Positions 17,630-27,316 of a DNA stretch of 64,000 bases are shown piece by piece. The translations under genes were made by a program, and so were the position numbers. Each line of letters starts with the position of its first letter. Within the stretch, counting starts at the first letter, position 1. The stretch is from OCS116 sp051531935. Its GTDB lineage: Bacteria > Pseudomonadota > Alphaproteobacteria > Rhizobiales > OSC116. The notes below the pieces were generated by a model. The model ran no database searches. It saw nothing but the letters and a program-made list of their open reading frames with translations, and was not told where the DNA came from. The stretch is taken from positions 37,930 through 101,929 of the forward strand of contig JAOPTR010000009.1 of NCBI GenBank assembly GCA_051531935.1. The letters run 5' to 3'.

Positions 17630-18013
17630 TTATTTAAAACATTGCCCTGCAATTTCGCGAGGCGATTGTGTTTTATTGATAACTTGTAGCAATTCTTCTG
17701 GCTTACAAGTTTGCTTCATCGGGCCTTTTACCCATTCTCTACTCTTCATCAGAGTGTCTTTATCCAATTTTACATTGGCAATTAGTTTTTTAGCAACAGA
17801 TTGATATTCTTCTGTTTTTGGTGAAGGTAATTCAATATCGGTTTCAAAAGCACCTGCACTTGCGCTCACAGGGCAAGGGCCATTAAAAGTACATTGCAAC
17901 CAGCACCCAACAGGGTCCCATGTTGACCAGCAGCTACTTGCGGCCGATGCTGATGTTCCCATTAAGCCAGTAATTGCGGCAACTGCTAGAACCATTGTTT
18001 TAATTTTTTTCAT
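17630..18013 (-). CDS. Small exported Cys-containing protein
   Basis: 127 aa. Clear Sec signal peptide (KIKTMVLAVAAITGLMG, cleavage after ASA near residue 24). The mature part begins with a cysteine-rich stretch (SCWSTWDPVGCWLQCTFNG), and two further cysteines lie near the C-terminus (KQTCKPEE and AGQCFK), consistent with disulfides in the periplasm. No family recognised. A strong terminator follows. Confidence 0.7.
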   Translation of the reverse strand: MKKIKTMVLAVAAITGLMGTSASAASSCWSTWDPVGCWLQCTFNGPCPVSASAGAFETDIELPSPKTEEYQSVAKKLIANVKLDKDTLMKSREWVKGPMKQTCKPEELLQVINKTQSPREIAGQCFK

Positions 18014-18191
18014 TATAAATACCCTCTTTAAATAATTTGGTGTTGAAATTTATTTAACAACACTCTGTTGAAGCTCTGTGTTTGTTTAAGCCTTAAACAA
18101 GATATAAACGAAGCTACATGAATGCAAAATGAACGACTTGACTTTAATTTTTGTTCTCGTTATGTTCTTTATAGTTCAAGAGGAGATGTAT

Positions 18192-18602
18192 ATGATTAAC
18201 GGAAGTTGCCTTTGCGGAAATATTAAATTTGAAATTACGGGTGAACCATTTTCGCTGAGTTATTGCCATTGTTCGCGGTGCCGCAAGGCCGCAGGTGTAT
18301 ATTCTGCTGTTTTGGTTGGAAAAGCCGATGATCTTTTAATTACACAAGGCCATGATGATATTGCCAAATTCTCACCTGGGAAAGATTGGAAATTTGAACG
18401 GTGTTTTTGTAAAAATTGCGGTACATCTTTAGGCGATATGGCAACAGGCGATATATATGTAATTGCCGCCTCGGCTTTGGTTGATGACCCCAAAATACGG
18501 CCTAGTGCACATATTCATACGGCTTCAAAACCAGATTGGTACGAAATTATTGGCGATTTACAAAAATTCGAAGGCGATTATATTCCAGACAAATCGGTTT
18601 GA
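18192..18602 (+). CDS. GFA-family (glutathione-dependent formaldehyde-activating-like) protein
   Basis: 136 aa from ATG 18192, six bases after AGGAG; the upstream ATG at 18186 directly abuts that site. The zinc-binding cysteines lie in GSCLCGNIKFEITG, SYCHCSRCRKAAG and CFCKNCGTSLG, the GFA/Mss4-like pattern. Most GFA proteins have unknown substrates, so the formaldehyde name is only a family label. Confidence 0.85.
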   Translation: MINGSCLCGNIKFEITGEPFSLSYCHCSRCRKAAGVYSAVLVGKADDLLITQGHDDIAKFSPGKDWKFERCFCKNCGTSLGDMATGDIYVIAASALVDDPKIRPSAHIHTASKPDWYEIIGDLQKFEGDYIPDKSV

Positions 18603-18721
18603 TGGGGTAGTCTTTAAGCTTATTTCTTTAATGACGTGGATAGATAGTTAAAATTGTTTATATTTTTTTAAAATTATTCTAGTAAAGTGGAACTTAGTAT
18701 CAGTTACAAAAGTTAAACACC

Positions 18722-19348
18722 ATGTCTACACCCCATCGTAAATTCACCGAAAAAACTCTCATTGTTGCTAGCCATAACCAAGGCAAAATTCGTGAAATAA
18801 ACGAATTACTCAAGCCATTTGGCATTTTGGCAAAATCAGCTGCTGAGCTAAACCTTATTGAACCCGAAGAAACGGGCGAAACATTTGCCGAAAATGCAGA
18901 GCTAAAAGCATTGACGGCTGCAGAAGCCTCGGGCTTACCATGTTTGGCTGATGATAGTGGTTATAGTGTTGTTGCCCTAAATGGCGACCCAGGTATTTAC
19001 AGCGCGCGCTGGGCTGGTGATCACAAAGATTTTGCACTTGCCATGCAAATGGTTGAATGTAAATTGCAAGACAAAGACGCGCAGGAAGATGAAGACCGCG
19101 CTGCCGCATTTATTTGCGCATTAACATTGGCTTGGCCAGATGGGCATATGGAAACTTTTGAAGGCCGTGTTGATGGCACAAGCATTTGGCCACCCCAAGG
19201 CGAAAATGGTTTTGGTTATGACCCCATTTTTAAAGCCAAAGGCCATGACCGCACATTTGCCGAAATGGACAGAAGCGAAAAGCAAAAAATTTCTCATCGT
19301 GCTGATGCCTTTGAACAATTGGTCAACGCCTGTTTTAAAGCGGCTTAG
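18722..19348 (+). CDS. rdgB: XTP/dITP diphosphatase RdgB
   Basis: 208 aa. Ham1 fold with the N-terminal phosphate loop IVASHNQGKIREINELL, catalytic ADDSGYSVVALNGDPGIYS, and the base-recognition region GENGFGYDPIF. It hydrolyses deaminated purine triphosphates in the cytoplasm. hemW starts two bases after its stop, the usual rdgB-hemW pairing. Confidence 0.95.
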   Translation: MSTPHRKFTEKTLIVASHNQGKIREINELLKPFGILAKSAAELNLIEPEETGETFAENAELKALTAAEASGLPCLADDSGYSVVALNGDPGIYSARWAGDHKDFALAMQMVECKLQDKDAQEDEDRAAAFICALTLAWPDGHMETFEGRVDGTSIWPPQGENGFGYDPIFKAKGHDRTFAEMDRSEKQKISHRADAFEQLVNACFKAA

Positions 19349-19350
19349 CT

Positions 19351-20514
19351 ATGTTGCAGGCTGAACAATTTGGTATATATGTGCATTGGCCGTTTTGTGC
19401 CGCAAAATGCCCTTATTGCGATTTCAATTCACATGTAAGGCGCAAGCCGATTGACGAAGCACGCTTTGTCGCGGCTTATCTTAAAGAGCTAGATTATATG
19501 CACAATCTAGCGCCTAACCGCAAAGTAAGCTCGGTATTTTTTGGTGGCGGCACACCGTCCTTAATGAGCGGCCGTGCTGTTGGCGCAATTTTAGATAGAA
19601 TAGACCATTTATGGGGCTATGAGCCACAGGCCGAAATTAGCTTAGAGGCCAACCCAACATCAATTGATAGCCAAAATTTTGCCGCTTACAAAAGCGCTGG
19701 CGTTAACCGCATATCCATTGGCGTACAAGCCATGAATGATGCTGATTTACGAAAACTTGGCCGCATGCATAGTGTCGATGAGGCCAAAGGCGCCATTAAA
19801 CTTGCACAAAATTTATTTGAACGCATTTCGTTTGATTTAATTTACGCACGGCCACAGCAAACTCTTGCGCAATGGCAAAACGAGCTAAAGCAAGCCATCG
19901 AGCTTGGTACGGATCATCTATCACTTTATCAACTCACCATTGAAAGCGGCACTCGCTTTGCCGATCTTTACAAATTGGGTAAAATTGATATGCCGGATGA
20001 TGACCATGCACGCGAACTATATGACGCAACCGAAGAAATTTGTGCAGGCTATGGTTTGTATAATTACGAAATTTCTAACTATGCCAAAGCCGGCGAAGAA
20101 TGCCGACATAATTTGCTTTATTGGCGTTATGACGAATATGCTGCCATTGGCGCAGGGGCGCATAGCCGCTTGAAATCAAGCAACGACCCGCGCGTCCGCC
20201 ATGCTCGCATTGACCAACGGCAACCCGAAATTTGGTTGGAGACAGTCGAAACCCAAGGCCATGCCTTTATTGATGTTGAGGAATTAACACCACCTGCACA
20301 AGCGGTTGAATATTTACTTATGTGCATGCGGTTGCGCGAAGGTGTGAGCCTGGAGCGTTATCAGCATCTATCGGGTGAAGATTTAAATATACAAAACATC
20401 AACAAGATGGTCGAAGCCAAGTTGTTGATCCATGATGCTGACGCCAAACGCATCCGCACCACAGAAGAAGGTTTAAGATTGACCGATTATATAATCGGCC
20501 AATTATTAGATTAA
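19351..20514 (+). CDS. hemW: HemW, radical SAM haem chaperone
   Basis: 387 aa. The radical SAM motif CAAKCPYCDF lies in YVHWPFCAAKCPYCDFNSHV; the FGGGTPSLM motif follows. HemW inserts haem into respiratory enzymes. It is distinguished from HemN by its length and by pairing with rdgB. Confidence 0.93.
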   Translation: MLQAEQFGIYVHWPFCAAKCPYCDFNSHVRRKPIDEARFVAAYLKELDYMHNLAPNRKVSSVFFGGGTPSLMSGRAVGAILDRIDHLWGYEPQAEISLEANPTSIDSQNFAAYKSAGVNRISIGVQAMNDADLRKLGRMHSVDEAKGAIKLAQNLFERISFDLIYARPQQTLAQWQNELKQAIELGTDHLSLYQLTIESGTRFADLYKLGKIDMPDDDHARELYDATEEICAGYGLYNYEISNYAKAGEECRHNLLYWRYDEYAAIGAGAHSRLKSSNDPRVRHARIDQRQPEIWLETVETQGHAFIDVEELTPPAQAVEYLLMCMRLREGVSLERYQHLSGEDLNIQNINKMVEAKLLIHDADAKRIRTTEEGLRLTDYIIGQLLD

Positions 20515-20544
20515 GCATTGCATTCGCTTGGCTAAGTTTAGCGA

Positions 20545-21732
20545 TTAATTACCCGCTAAACCACCACGGCCAACATTTTTAAAACCACCGCTACCCGCTT
20601 GCATCACACTCAAACTATAATTTGAGATGCCGTTAAAGCTGTAGCTGTAATGACCCAATACGCCACCAAAGCCGCCTGCCCGTGCAATCGCATCTGGGGT
20701 GAAGCGTGTGCCTGCAATACCTGTACGACCCAATGTAGCCACTAAGCTCAAAGAATCATAAGCCAAAGCTGCGCGTTCTGTCGAGGGTGTGCTGCCAAAT
20801 AATGAGGCATAGCGTGAGTTAAAGCGGTTAAGCGCATTTGAATCGGCACTGGCAAACCAACCACCAGACAATTGCGCAATGCTGTTAGTACCCGCTTTAT
20901 TCCAAAGACTTGTGCCTAGGAATTTAACACCGCTAGCTTCATAACCTGCTGATTGCATCACTTTAATGATATTTTTGTTCACATTCGGGCCTTCAGGCAA
21001 TAACAATGCGTTAGCTTTGGCCGATTTTGCTTGGGCGGCAAAGCCTTTTACATCGGCAATGAAACTAGCTTTTGATGCTGCAGTTCTTAACCGTGTATAT
21101 GTGCCAGATGCAACCAATGTACCATGTCTGCTAGCTGCCGATTTAAACGATGCGGCCACAACATTACCAAAACCACTTTTTGGTGTGAGTGAAGCAAAAC
21201 GAGTTAAGCCACGGCTTGCGGCATATGCCACAACTTTTTCAATTTCTTTTTCACGCAAGAATGTTTGTAAATAAACACCATTGCCTGCCACTTTACGATC
21301 TTGCGAGAAAGCGATTACAGGAATGCCTGCAGATCTGGCTTCTAAACCCACAACCCGAACAGCACTACCAGTGATAGGGCCTAAAATAACTTCTGCACCT
21401 TTGGCAATTACATTACGTGCCGCCGTACGCGGGCCTACGTCACTGCTGTTTTCAATAATCATTAGGATTTTGGCACCCTTATTATCAATAACCGCTAGTT
21501 CTAAAGCGTTTTTAACAATCTTGCCATATTTTGTACCCAGCGGCAGCACCACACCAACACGAATCGCCCCATCTTGAATTAGGCGGTTAGGCACGTCACC
21601 TACCAAGCCCTCTTGAACGGGTGTTGTGTTTTGTAGCGGAGAGCCAAACCTAAGGCTAGAGGCACATGATGTGAGGCCAACAGCCATTAAAGCCATCATG
21701 CCAAATTTAAATATGCTAGATTTCTTCATCAT
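20545..21732 (-). CDS. LppC/LpoA-like periplasmic-binding lipoprotein
   Basis: 395 aa. Lipobox VGLTSC near residue 22 gives a lipidated, exported protein. The rest is a type I periplasmic-binding fold (IRVGVVLPLGTKYGKIVKNA, then VILGPITGSAVRVVG) as in branched-chain amino acid receptors and LpoA-type activators of penicillin-binding proteins. It is divergent from rsmI, as LpoA homologues often are. A peptidoglycan-activator role is inferred from context. Confidence 0.8.
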   Translation of the reverse strand: MMKKSSIFKFGMMALMAVGLTSCASSLRFGSPLQNTTPVQEGLVGDVPNRLIQDGAIRVGVVLPLGTKYGKIVKNALELAVIDNKGAKILMIIENSSDVGPRTAARNVIAKGAEVILGPITGSAVRVVGLEARSAGIPVIAFSQDRKVAGNGVYLQTFLREKEIEKVVAYAASRGLTRFASLTPKSGFGNVVAASFKSAASRHGTLVASGTYTRLRTAASKASFIADVKGFAAQAKSAKANALLLPEGPNVNKNIIKVMQSAGYEASGVKFLGTSLWNKAGTNSIAQLSGGWFASADSNALNRFNSRYASLFGSTPSTERAALAYDSLSLVATLGRTGIAGTRFTPDAIARAGGFGGVLGHYSYSFNGISNYSLSVMQAGSGGFKNVGRGGLAGN

Positions 21733-21950
21733 AACTGCTTCAACCTTTTTAAAATATCAAGAATATTGCTGATTTATAATCCAATTTTTATAGACTATAA
21801 TTTAATTTCAAGTAAAAATTAACCATAAAATGCGCCACTCGCTATCTTTTTATACCTTAAACCTACCATTATGCATTATGTGTTGCCTTTTAGCCGCAAA
21901 ATATGGCAATAATGAGCCACATATTCAAGGCCGCGACCTGAGGAAAACCT

Positions 21951-22802
21951 GTGCAGATAAACATCGAAAAACAACAATTACCCGCAGGGCTCTATGTGGT
22001 CGCCACTCCCTTAGGTAATTTAAAGGATATCAGCATCCGCGCGCTTGAAACCTTAGAATCGGTCGATTTTATTTGGTGTGAGGATAAACGTATTTCGGTA
22101 AGGCTGCTACAAGCCTATGGTATAAACACAAAATTATTTGCCTATCACGAGCATAATGCAGCCGATGAAATGCCACATATATTGGCCAAAATTGAATCGG
22201 GTGCAGCGGTTGCCCTTATATCCGATGCCGGCACACCGCTTATTTCAGACCCGGGAATGAAATTAATATCCGAATGCCGCGCCCAAGATTTAGCGCTTAT
22301 ACCTATCCCGGGTGCTAGCGCCCCTATTACCGCGCTCAGCGTTGCGGGCATGCCGACAAATCGGTTTTTATTTGAAGGGTTTTTACCCAATAAAAAAATG
22401 AAAAAAGCTTCTGTCATTGACGAGCTTAAAAATATCGACGCCACATTGATCTTTTTTGAATCGCCAAAAAGACTGCTCTCTAGCCTAGAGCTTATTGCCG
22501 AAATGCTGCCTGATAGACAAGTGACAGTGGCGCGCGAGCTGACCAAAATCTACGAAGAAGTAGTTACCCTTGATGCCGTGCAAATATACGCCGAGTTTAA
22601 AAGCCGCGAGCGTATAAGAGGCGAAATTGTTTTGATGATTGCCCCCGCCACCCAACAAGCCGAAATTAGCCAAGATGATATTGATATGGCACTTGGAAAA
22701 GCGCTTGAAAAAATGCGGGTTAAAGAAGCCGCTAATTTTGTTGCTGAGCAGCTTGGTTTACCTAAAAAAACATTATACCAACGGGCGCTAGAAATTAAAT
22801 GA
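21951..22802 (+). CDS. rsmI: RsmI, 16S rRNA C1402 2'-O-methyltransferase
   Basis: 283 aa from GTG 21951, seven bases after GAGGA. Tetrapyrrole-methylase-like fold with ATPLGNLKDISIRALE and the SAM loop ISDAGTPLISDPG. The last four bases overlap yraN (ATGA), so the two are coupled. Confidence 0.95.
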   Translation: MQINIEKQQLPAGLYVVATPLGNLKDISIRALETLESVDFIWCEDKRISVRLLQAYGINTKLFAYHEHNAADEMPHILAKIESGAAVALISDAGTPLISDPGMKLISECRAQDLALIPIPGASAPITALSVAGMPTNRFLFEGFLPNKKMKKASVIDELKNIDATLIFFESPKRLLSSLELIAEMLPDRQVTVARELTKIYEEVVTLDAVQIYAEFKSRERIRGEIVLMIAPATQQAEISQDDIDMALGKALEKMRVKEAANFVAEQLGLPKKTLYQRALEIK

Positions 22803-23155
22803 CCCAAACCAATAATCGCCAAAAAAATGAACAAAAAGGGCGATTTGCAGAATATTTTGCAATCTTTTATATGGCCATCAGAGGCCACCGTTGCCTCGCC
22901 ATGCGCTATAAATGTTCCGCAGGCGAAATAGATTTAATTTTCAAACGCGGTAACGACATTATTTTTTGTGAAGTTAAGTATAGAAGTGACGAAAAAACAT
23001 TGCTTTATAGCGTGAGCAACCAACAAAAACAGCGGATTAGACGGGCTGCAGAATTTTGGCTGGCACAAAAAAATCTAGTGCGGCATAATATCCGCTTTGA
23101 CTTTATTGGTTTGACAAAATGGAAAAAACCAACACATATAAAAGACGCATTCTAA
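22799..23155 (+). CDS. yraN: YraN/UPF0102 nuclease-like protein
   Basis: 118 aa. Restriction-endonuclease-like core with GEIDLIFKRGNDIIFCEVKY (the D-ExK arrangement) and the conserved N-terminal G-R-x-AE. Role unknown. Start overlaps rsmI by four bases. Confidence 0.9.
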   Translation: MTQTNNRQKNEQKGRFAEYFAIFYMAIRGHRCLAMRYKCSAGEIDLIFKRGNDIIFCEVKYRSDEKTLLYSVSNQQKQRIRRAAEFWLAQKNLVRHNIRFDFIGLTKWKKPTHIKDAF

Positions 23156-23172
23156 GGGTTTTGGAGCTTGTT

Positions 23173-23544
23173 ATGGATAAATATTTTAAGTATTTCACCT
23201 ATTTTTTAGTGGCAAGTGTATTGCTTTTTGCTGCAGCCTATATTTGGGTTTTCATCACTCAAGGTGACTATGCCAAAGGCAAATTTGAAATTGTCAATCT
23301 CGAGCCATATTCTGTTCATATCGACATGGCCGCTACAAATGCCGAAGGCTCAAACAGGCTCTTTAGGGGCAGTATTGAAGAAGGCAAAAGCAAGGCCTTC
23401 GAAAAATTCATCTACGGCCAAGGCGTTTATGAAATCAAATTGAACAAAAATATTGATTTCTCAATTGGTGAGTTTAATGATAAAAATAATTTTTCTAAAA
23501 GACTTATAATTAAAGACAATAAAGCTTACTTTGATTCTGAGTGA
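23173..23544 (+). CDS. Small membrane-anchored protein, unknown
   Basis: 123 aa from ATG 23173, six bases after GGAG. One transmembrane helix (FTYFLVASVLLFAAAYIWVF) is followed by a small polar strand-rich domain outside the membrane. It overlaps nothing and sits between yraN and gshB. No family recognised. Confidence 0.55.
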   Translation: MDKYFKYFTYFLVASVLLFAAAYIWVFITQGDYAKGKFEIVNLEPYSVHIDMAATNAEGSNRLFRGSIEEGKSKAFEKFIYGQGVYEIKLNKNIDFSIGEFNDKNNFSKRLIIKDNKAYFDSE

Positions 23545-23569
23545 TATAATTGAACCGAAAGTAAATGTT

Positions 23570-24514
23570 ATGGCATTAAAAATTGCTGTCCAAATGGATC
23601 CGATTGAAGATTTTGACATTAGAGGCGATTCAACTTTTGCCATCATGTTATCCGCGCAAAGCCGTGGCGCTAGTATATTCTGCTATCATGTTGATGATTT
23701 AGCAACACAAGGCAACCAAGTGGCAGCATATGGGCATTGGGTTACAGTGCGCGATGAAATTGGCAATCATTTCGATAAAGGTGATTTGGTGCGCGAAGAC
23801 TTGCGCCAATTTGATGCACTATTTATGCGCCAAGACCCGCCTTTCGACATGGCATATATCACCGCCACACATATTTTAGACCAAATTGCCGATGATGTAT
23901 TGATCGTTAACAATGCAACAGAAGTGCGCAACGCGCCCGAAAAAATATTTGTGCTTAGATTTCCCGATTTAATGCCCGAAACACTGATCACACGATCACA
24001 ACGTGAGATTGAAGATTTTCGCGAAAAACATGGCGATATTATTGTGAAGCCATTATACGGAAATGGCGGGGCAGGTGTATTCCGCCTGACAAAAGGCGAT
24101 TCAAATTTAGCTTCCCTACTCGAATTATTTTTTGAAAAAAACCGCGAACCATTGATGATTCAACCTTTCTTAAAAGATGTAAAATTTGGCGATAAACGCA
24201 TTATACTAGTCGATGGCGAAATTGCAGGAGCGATAAACCGCGTGCCATTAGAAGGCCAAGTGCGCTCCAACATGCATGTTGGTGGGCGGCCAGAACCTGT
24301 TGAAATTACCGCAAGAGACCGCGAAATTTGCGAGGCACTGAAGCCAGAACTAAAAGCCCGAGGCCTTATATTTGTGGGTATTGACGTGATTGGCGATTAT
24401 TTAACCGAGATTAATGTCACATCACCCACAGGCATTCGTGAAGTGCAGAAATTTGACGGTGTGAACATTGCCGACATGATATTAGACGTGGTGGAAGATA
24501 AACTCAAAGCCTAA
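23570..24514 (+). CDS. gshB: Glutathione synthetase
   Basis: 314 aa from ATG 23570 (ALKIAVQMDPIEDFDI). N-terminal pre-ATP-grasp domain with FMRQDPPFDMAYI, then an ATP-grasp fold with VKPLYGNGGAGVFRL and the closing loop EINVTSPTGIRE. It joins gamma-glutamylcysteine and glycine. The longer ORF upstream overlaps the previous gene and is not needed. Confidence 0.95.
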   Translation: MALKIAVQMDPIEDFDIRGDSTFAIMLSAQSRGASIFCYHVDDLATQGNQVAAYGHWVTVRDEIGNHFDKGDLVREDLRQFDALFMRQDPPFDMAYITATHILDQIADDVLIVNNATEVRNAPEKIFVLRFPDLMPETLITRSQREIEDFREKHGDIIVKPLYGNGGAGVFRLTKGDSNLASLLELFFEKNREPLMIQPFLKDVKFGDKRIILVDGEIAGAINRVPLEGQVRSNMHVGGRPEPVEITARDREICEALKPELKARGLIFVGIDVIGDYLTEINVTSPTGIREVQKFDGVNIADMILDVVEDKLKA

Positions 24515-24586
24515 TTTGTTCTCTTTTTGTTCTTGACAATAAATGGTAATGCCTGTAGCTTGCTCTCAATTATTTAGAGGCAAAGC

Positions 24587-25231
24587 ATGGTTGCACATAT
24601 CAAAACCGTTACATTTTTAGGCACCGAAGCCATTGCGGTGGATGTGCAAGTGCAAATTAGTTCGGGCATGCCCGCCTTTACAATTGTTGGCTTGCCCGAT
24701 AAGGCTGTTGCCGAAAGCCGTGAACGCGTGCGTGCCGCATTGGGTGCCATTGGTTTGGCATTGCCACCAAAACGCATCACTGTTAATTTGGCACCCGGAG
24801 ACCTTCCTAAAGAAGGTAGCCATTTTGATTTGCCAATTGCGCTTGGTTTAATGGCTGCAGCAGGCATCATTCCGATAGATTATATTGGGCGATTTATCGC
24901 CATTGGTGAATTGTCGTTAGACGGCTCTATTGCCCGTGTGGGAGGTAGTTTGCCAACCGCAATGTTTGCCCATGCCCATAACTTAAGCCTCATCTGCCCT
25001 GCCGATTGCGGTGCCGAAGCCGCTTGGGCAGGCGATGATTTTGAAATTTTAGCGCCTAAAAACCTCATCAGCCTCATCAACCATATTAAGGGTGAGCAGG
25101 TGCTTTCTCGGCCTGTGGCATGTGTGCGTAAAATACCGCAAAACCTGCCCGATTTACGCGACATTCGCGGGCAAGAAAATGCCAAAAGAGCATTGGAAGT
25201 GACGGCAGCAGGTGGCCATAACATGCTATAG
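24587..25231 (+). pseudogene. comM: comM (yifB) 5' part, split by the island
   Basis: Encodes the N-terminal 211 native codons of the Mg-chelatase-like AAA+ protein: ALGAIGLALPPKRITVNLAP and LGLMAAAGIIP mark the YifB N-domain. After codon 211 the frame crosses the junction, reads N-M-L and stops at TAG 25229-25231. The Walker A motif lies on the 3' piece at 40502 onward. Rejoining gives 509 codons, normal for the family (E. coli YifB 506). ComM is a branch-migration helicase used in natural transformation; this copy should be inactive while the island is integrated. Confidence 0.93.
25220..25227 (+). repeat. Left attachment core
   Basis: AACATGCT in the comM reading frame, codons N-M-L of GGHNML. 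Host sequence lies to the left and the element (ATAGTTGTATCC) to the right. Confidence 0.85.
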
Positions 25232-25328
25232 TTGTATCCTATTAAATTATCAACTATTTGTATCTATGTTTCTTTGCAAAACATAATAGTTTTCGGCTTA
25301 AGTTTGTAATTTTCAACTGAGTGCTCTG

Positions 25329-25634
25329 TCAATCTTCCCTCAATTCGTCATTTTCAATCTCAGCTAAAATTCTCTTTCGATCGGCCTCATATTTTTCAAA
25401 ATTACGGCATACCTCTGGCTTGGCACCGCGGCTCTTACAGTTGCCACATATAAATACATGGCTAATGTCCGCGAAACCATCTCTATCGCCATATTTTTTG
25501 ATGAGTTTTTGTACGTCAAGCAAAGTGCTATTTGGACAATTTTTACACTTCGCCCAAATTTGCCATTCATCTGTATTGAATTCAGAAAATCGACGGAATA
25601 TTGGTATTTCTATTTTCTTCCACATAAGGAACAA
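25329..25634 (-). CDS. Small zinc-ribbon protein
   Basis: 101 aa. Two cysteine pairs (CKNCPNS, then ICGNCKSRGAKPEVC) separated by a helix (LLDVQKLIKKYGDRDGFADI). This resembles small alphaproteobacterial zinc-ribbon proteins with WxxC-x2-C, then C-x2-C-G. It is first in from the left junction, on the minus strand. Function unknown. Confidence 0.55.
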   Translation of the reverse strand: MFLMWKKIEIPIFRRFSEFNTDEWQIWAKCKNCPNSTLLDVQKLIKKYGDRDGFADISHVFICGNCKSRGAKPEVCRNFEKYEADRKRILAEIENDELRED

Positions 25635-25677
25635 ATAGCGAACAAATGATTCACGGTCAACTAAAATAAAGGGCAGT

Positions 25678-25860
25678 TTACAATATTCTTCTCATACTGG
25701 ATACTGACCTTCTGTATTGTTTCCACTTATATTGAATTGCAAATCCAATTAAAAGGAACAATATGGATATGGCAACTGAATAAAGTGAATTTTCGTTTAG
25801 AACGCCATACAGCGCAGCAGTGACGACTATAATCATGAAGGCAACAATTTTTGAAAACAC
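25678..25860 (-). CDS. Small two-helix membrane protein (uncertain)
   Basis: 60 aa with two hydrophobic helices (IVAFMIIVVTAALYGVL and VAISILFLLIGFAIQY) and a basic tail (KWKQYRRSVSSMRRIL). It is 15 bases after the next minus-strand gene and could be cotranscribed with it. Short and without a known family. Confidence 0.4.
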   Translation of the reverse strand: MFSKIVAFMIIVVTAALYGVLNENSLYSVAISILFLLIGFAIQYKWKQYRRSVSSMRRIL

Positions 25861-25875
25861 GCTCCTAAAGGCATA

Positions 25876-26415
25876 TTAAGACCACTGAATTACTATTGCA
25901 AAACCAATGGCACAATTTATTGCTAACCAAATATAGCTAAAAATGCCTAGACCAATTTTAATTGGATAGGGTAGCCATATTTGGCCAAACCCAATGGCTG
26001 GCGATAATAAATCACACGCCAAATGTACCGACAAACCAAGCATTGCTCCAGCTAAAGGCGCGGCACCTGTATTCTTTCCAAGAAACAAGAACACGAAACC
26101 GAATAAGAGTGAATGGGTGATAATTGATCTATGATGAAGTATGGGTAAAAAAATGAAATCAGTATCAGGAAGAGGAAGGAAAATAAATGCGGTGGTAGCT
26201 GCTAGAACTAACCTAACAACTTCACTTCGTCCAATTTTTGCTGAAACTTGAAATAATTTTGGTTTTTTTATAAGAGCCCCCCTCTTTATAACACAATGTT
26301 TAATGGCGCTTATGGGTTTATGATAGAAAATGATAGCTGGTGAAGGCTTGAACGTTGGCAAGATGCTGTTCATCAGCATAAGTAAGAAAGTCAAGAAAAA
26401 TGCAGATAAAATCAA
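25876..26415 (-). CDS. YdjM/DUF457-like membrane metal-dependent hydrolase
   Basis: 179 aa with four or more hydrophobic helices. The conserved HHRSIITHSLLFG and HLACDLLSP motifs, with GQIWLPYPIK after them, match the membrane-bound hydrolase family that includes YdjM. The N-terminus is poorly conserved and the start may be internal. Cargo of the island; the substrate is unknown. Confidence 0.6.
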   Translation of the reverse strand: MILSAFFLTFLLMLMNSILPTFKPSPAIIFYHKPISAIKHCVIKRGALIKKPKLFQVSAKIGRSEVVRLVLAATTAFIFLPLPDTDFIFLPILHHRSIITHSLLFGFVFLFLGKNTGAAPLAGAMLGLSVHLACDLLSPAIGFGQIWLPYPIKIGLGIFSYIWLAINCAIGFAIVIQWS

Positions 26416-26488
26416 TTTGCATTTTATTCATAATATTTTAGTGTAGATATATACTATATGTTTATATGTTATTGGAGAGTTAAGCGCA

Positions 26489-26854
26489 ATGAATGATACA
26501 TTTAAAATGAAGAATGGAAACCAAATTGAACTTACAGTTGATGATATTACTAACGCTGTTGTGGCAAAAAACTGTGATGGACAATTAATCGGTGGCATTG
26601 AGTTTTCTTATATTGAGGATCCAAATGGAAGTTACCTTAAAATTGTGAACCTCTTTTTAAATAAAGCAGGACCTGAATATTTACGTCAAGGTATTGGTAG
26701 AGCATGCATTAAACTTGTAATAGAAGTGACGGGGTTTCCTATATGTGCAGTATTTGACAATGGGCAACGTTTAGATGACGGATCCCATCTCACTGGAGAC
26801 GCTCCTGGCTTCGTAAGTAAGCTAATAGAAGAAGGGTTGATAACTAGGTGCTAA
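26489..26854 (+). CDS. GNAT-fold-like small protein
   Basis: 121 aa with a GGAGAG-type site before ATG 26489. The middle reads LIGGIEFSYIEDPNGSYLKI, then LRQGIGRACIKLVIEVTG, which is close to the acetyl-CoA-binding motif Q/R-x-x-G-x-G/A of GNAT acetyltransferases. The C-terminus lacks a full GNAT ending, so the call is a fold guess. Confidence 0.5.
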   Translation: MNDTFKMKNGNQIELTVDDITNAVVAKNCDGQLIGGIEFSYIEDPNGSYLKIVNLFLNKAGPEYLRQGIGRACIKLVIEVTGFPICAVFDNGQRLDDGSHLTGDAPGFVSKLIEEGLITRC

Positions 26855-27255
26855 ATTTGCACTATATGAATATTTTGGATCGTCAATAGTTGTTTAACAC
26901 CTAAATTACCTTTTTCGCATTTTCATCCATTTTTTTAAAAAGTACTACCAAAACTTTATTAATTACTAAATATTGCTTCCAAATTGATCTTTGAAGTAAT
27001 TTACCTGATAATCTGCAAGGTGTTTAATAACCTAGGGGATGTTTATACCAATGGGTGGGGATCGTTACTTTGGAATAAGAAGCCGATGCTGAGAAATCGT
27101 GGACAACTGATAACATTTATAATTCTGACACAAATTATTATGAAAAAAGCCAAAATTCATTGACTGGATACGTATCCAATAAACCACTGTATTATTAGCT
27201 CTAGCCCTAGCAGAACATGTCCACTGCTCTCACATGTGTCTCATATGAGTTGAAT
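26855..27255. other. Non-coding stretch with a 14-bp palindrome
   Basis: No credible gene. It holds a perfect palindrome TGGATACGTATCCA at 27165-27178, about 90 bases upstream of the resolvase promoter. This could be an operator or a recombination subsite for the resolvase. Confidence 0.5.
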
Positions 27256-27284
27256 TTGACAAAAAATACACATTGTCTTATAAC
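27256..27284 (+). promoter_or_regulatory. Sigma-70-type promoter of the resolvase gene
   Basis: TTGACA (27256-27261), a 17-base spacer, then TATAAC (27279-27284): a near-consensus housekeeping promoter 32 bases ahead of the ATG at 27317. Confidence 0.75.
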
Positions 27285-27316
27285 GTCTATAGGCCTAACA
27301 GTACAAAGGTGGCAGT

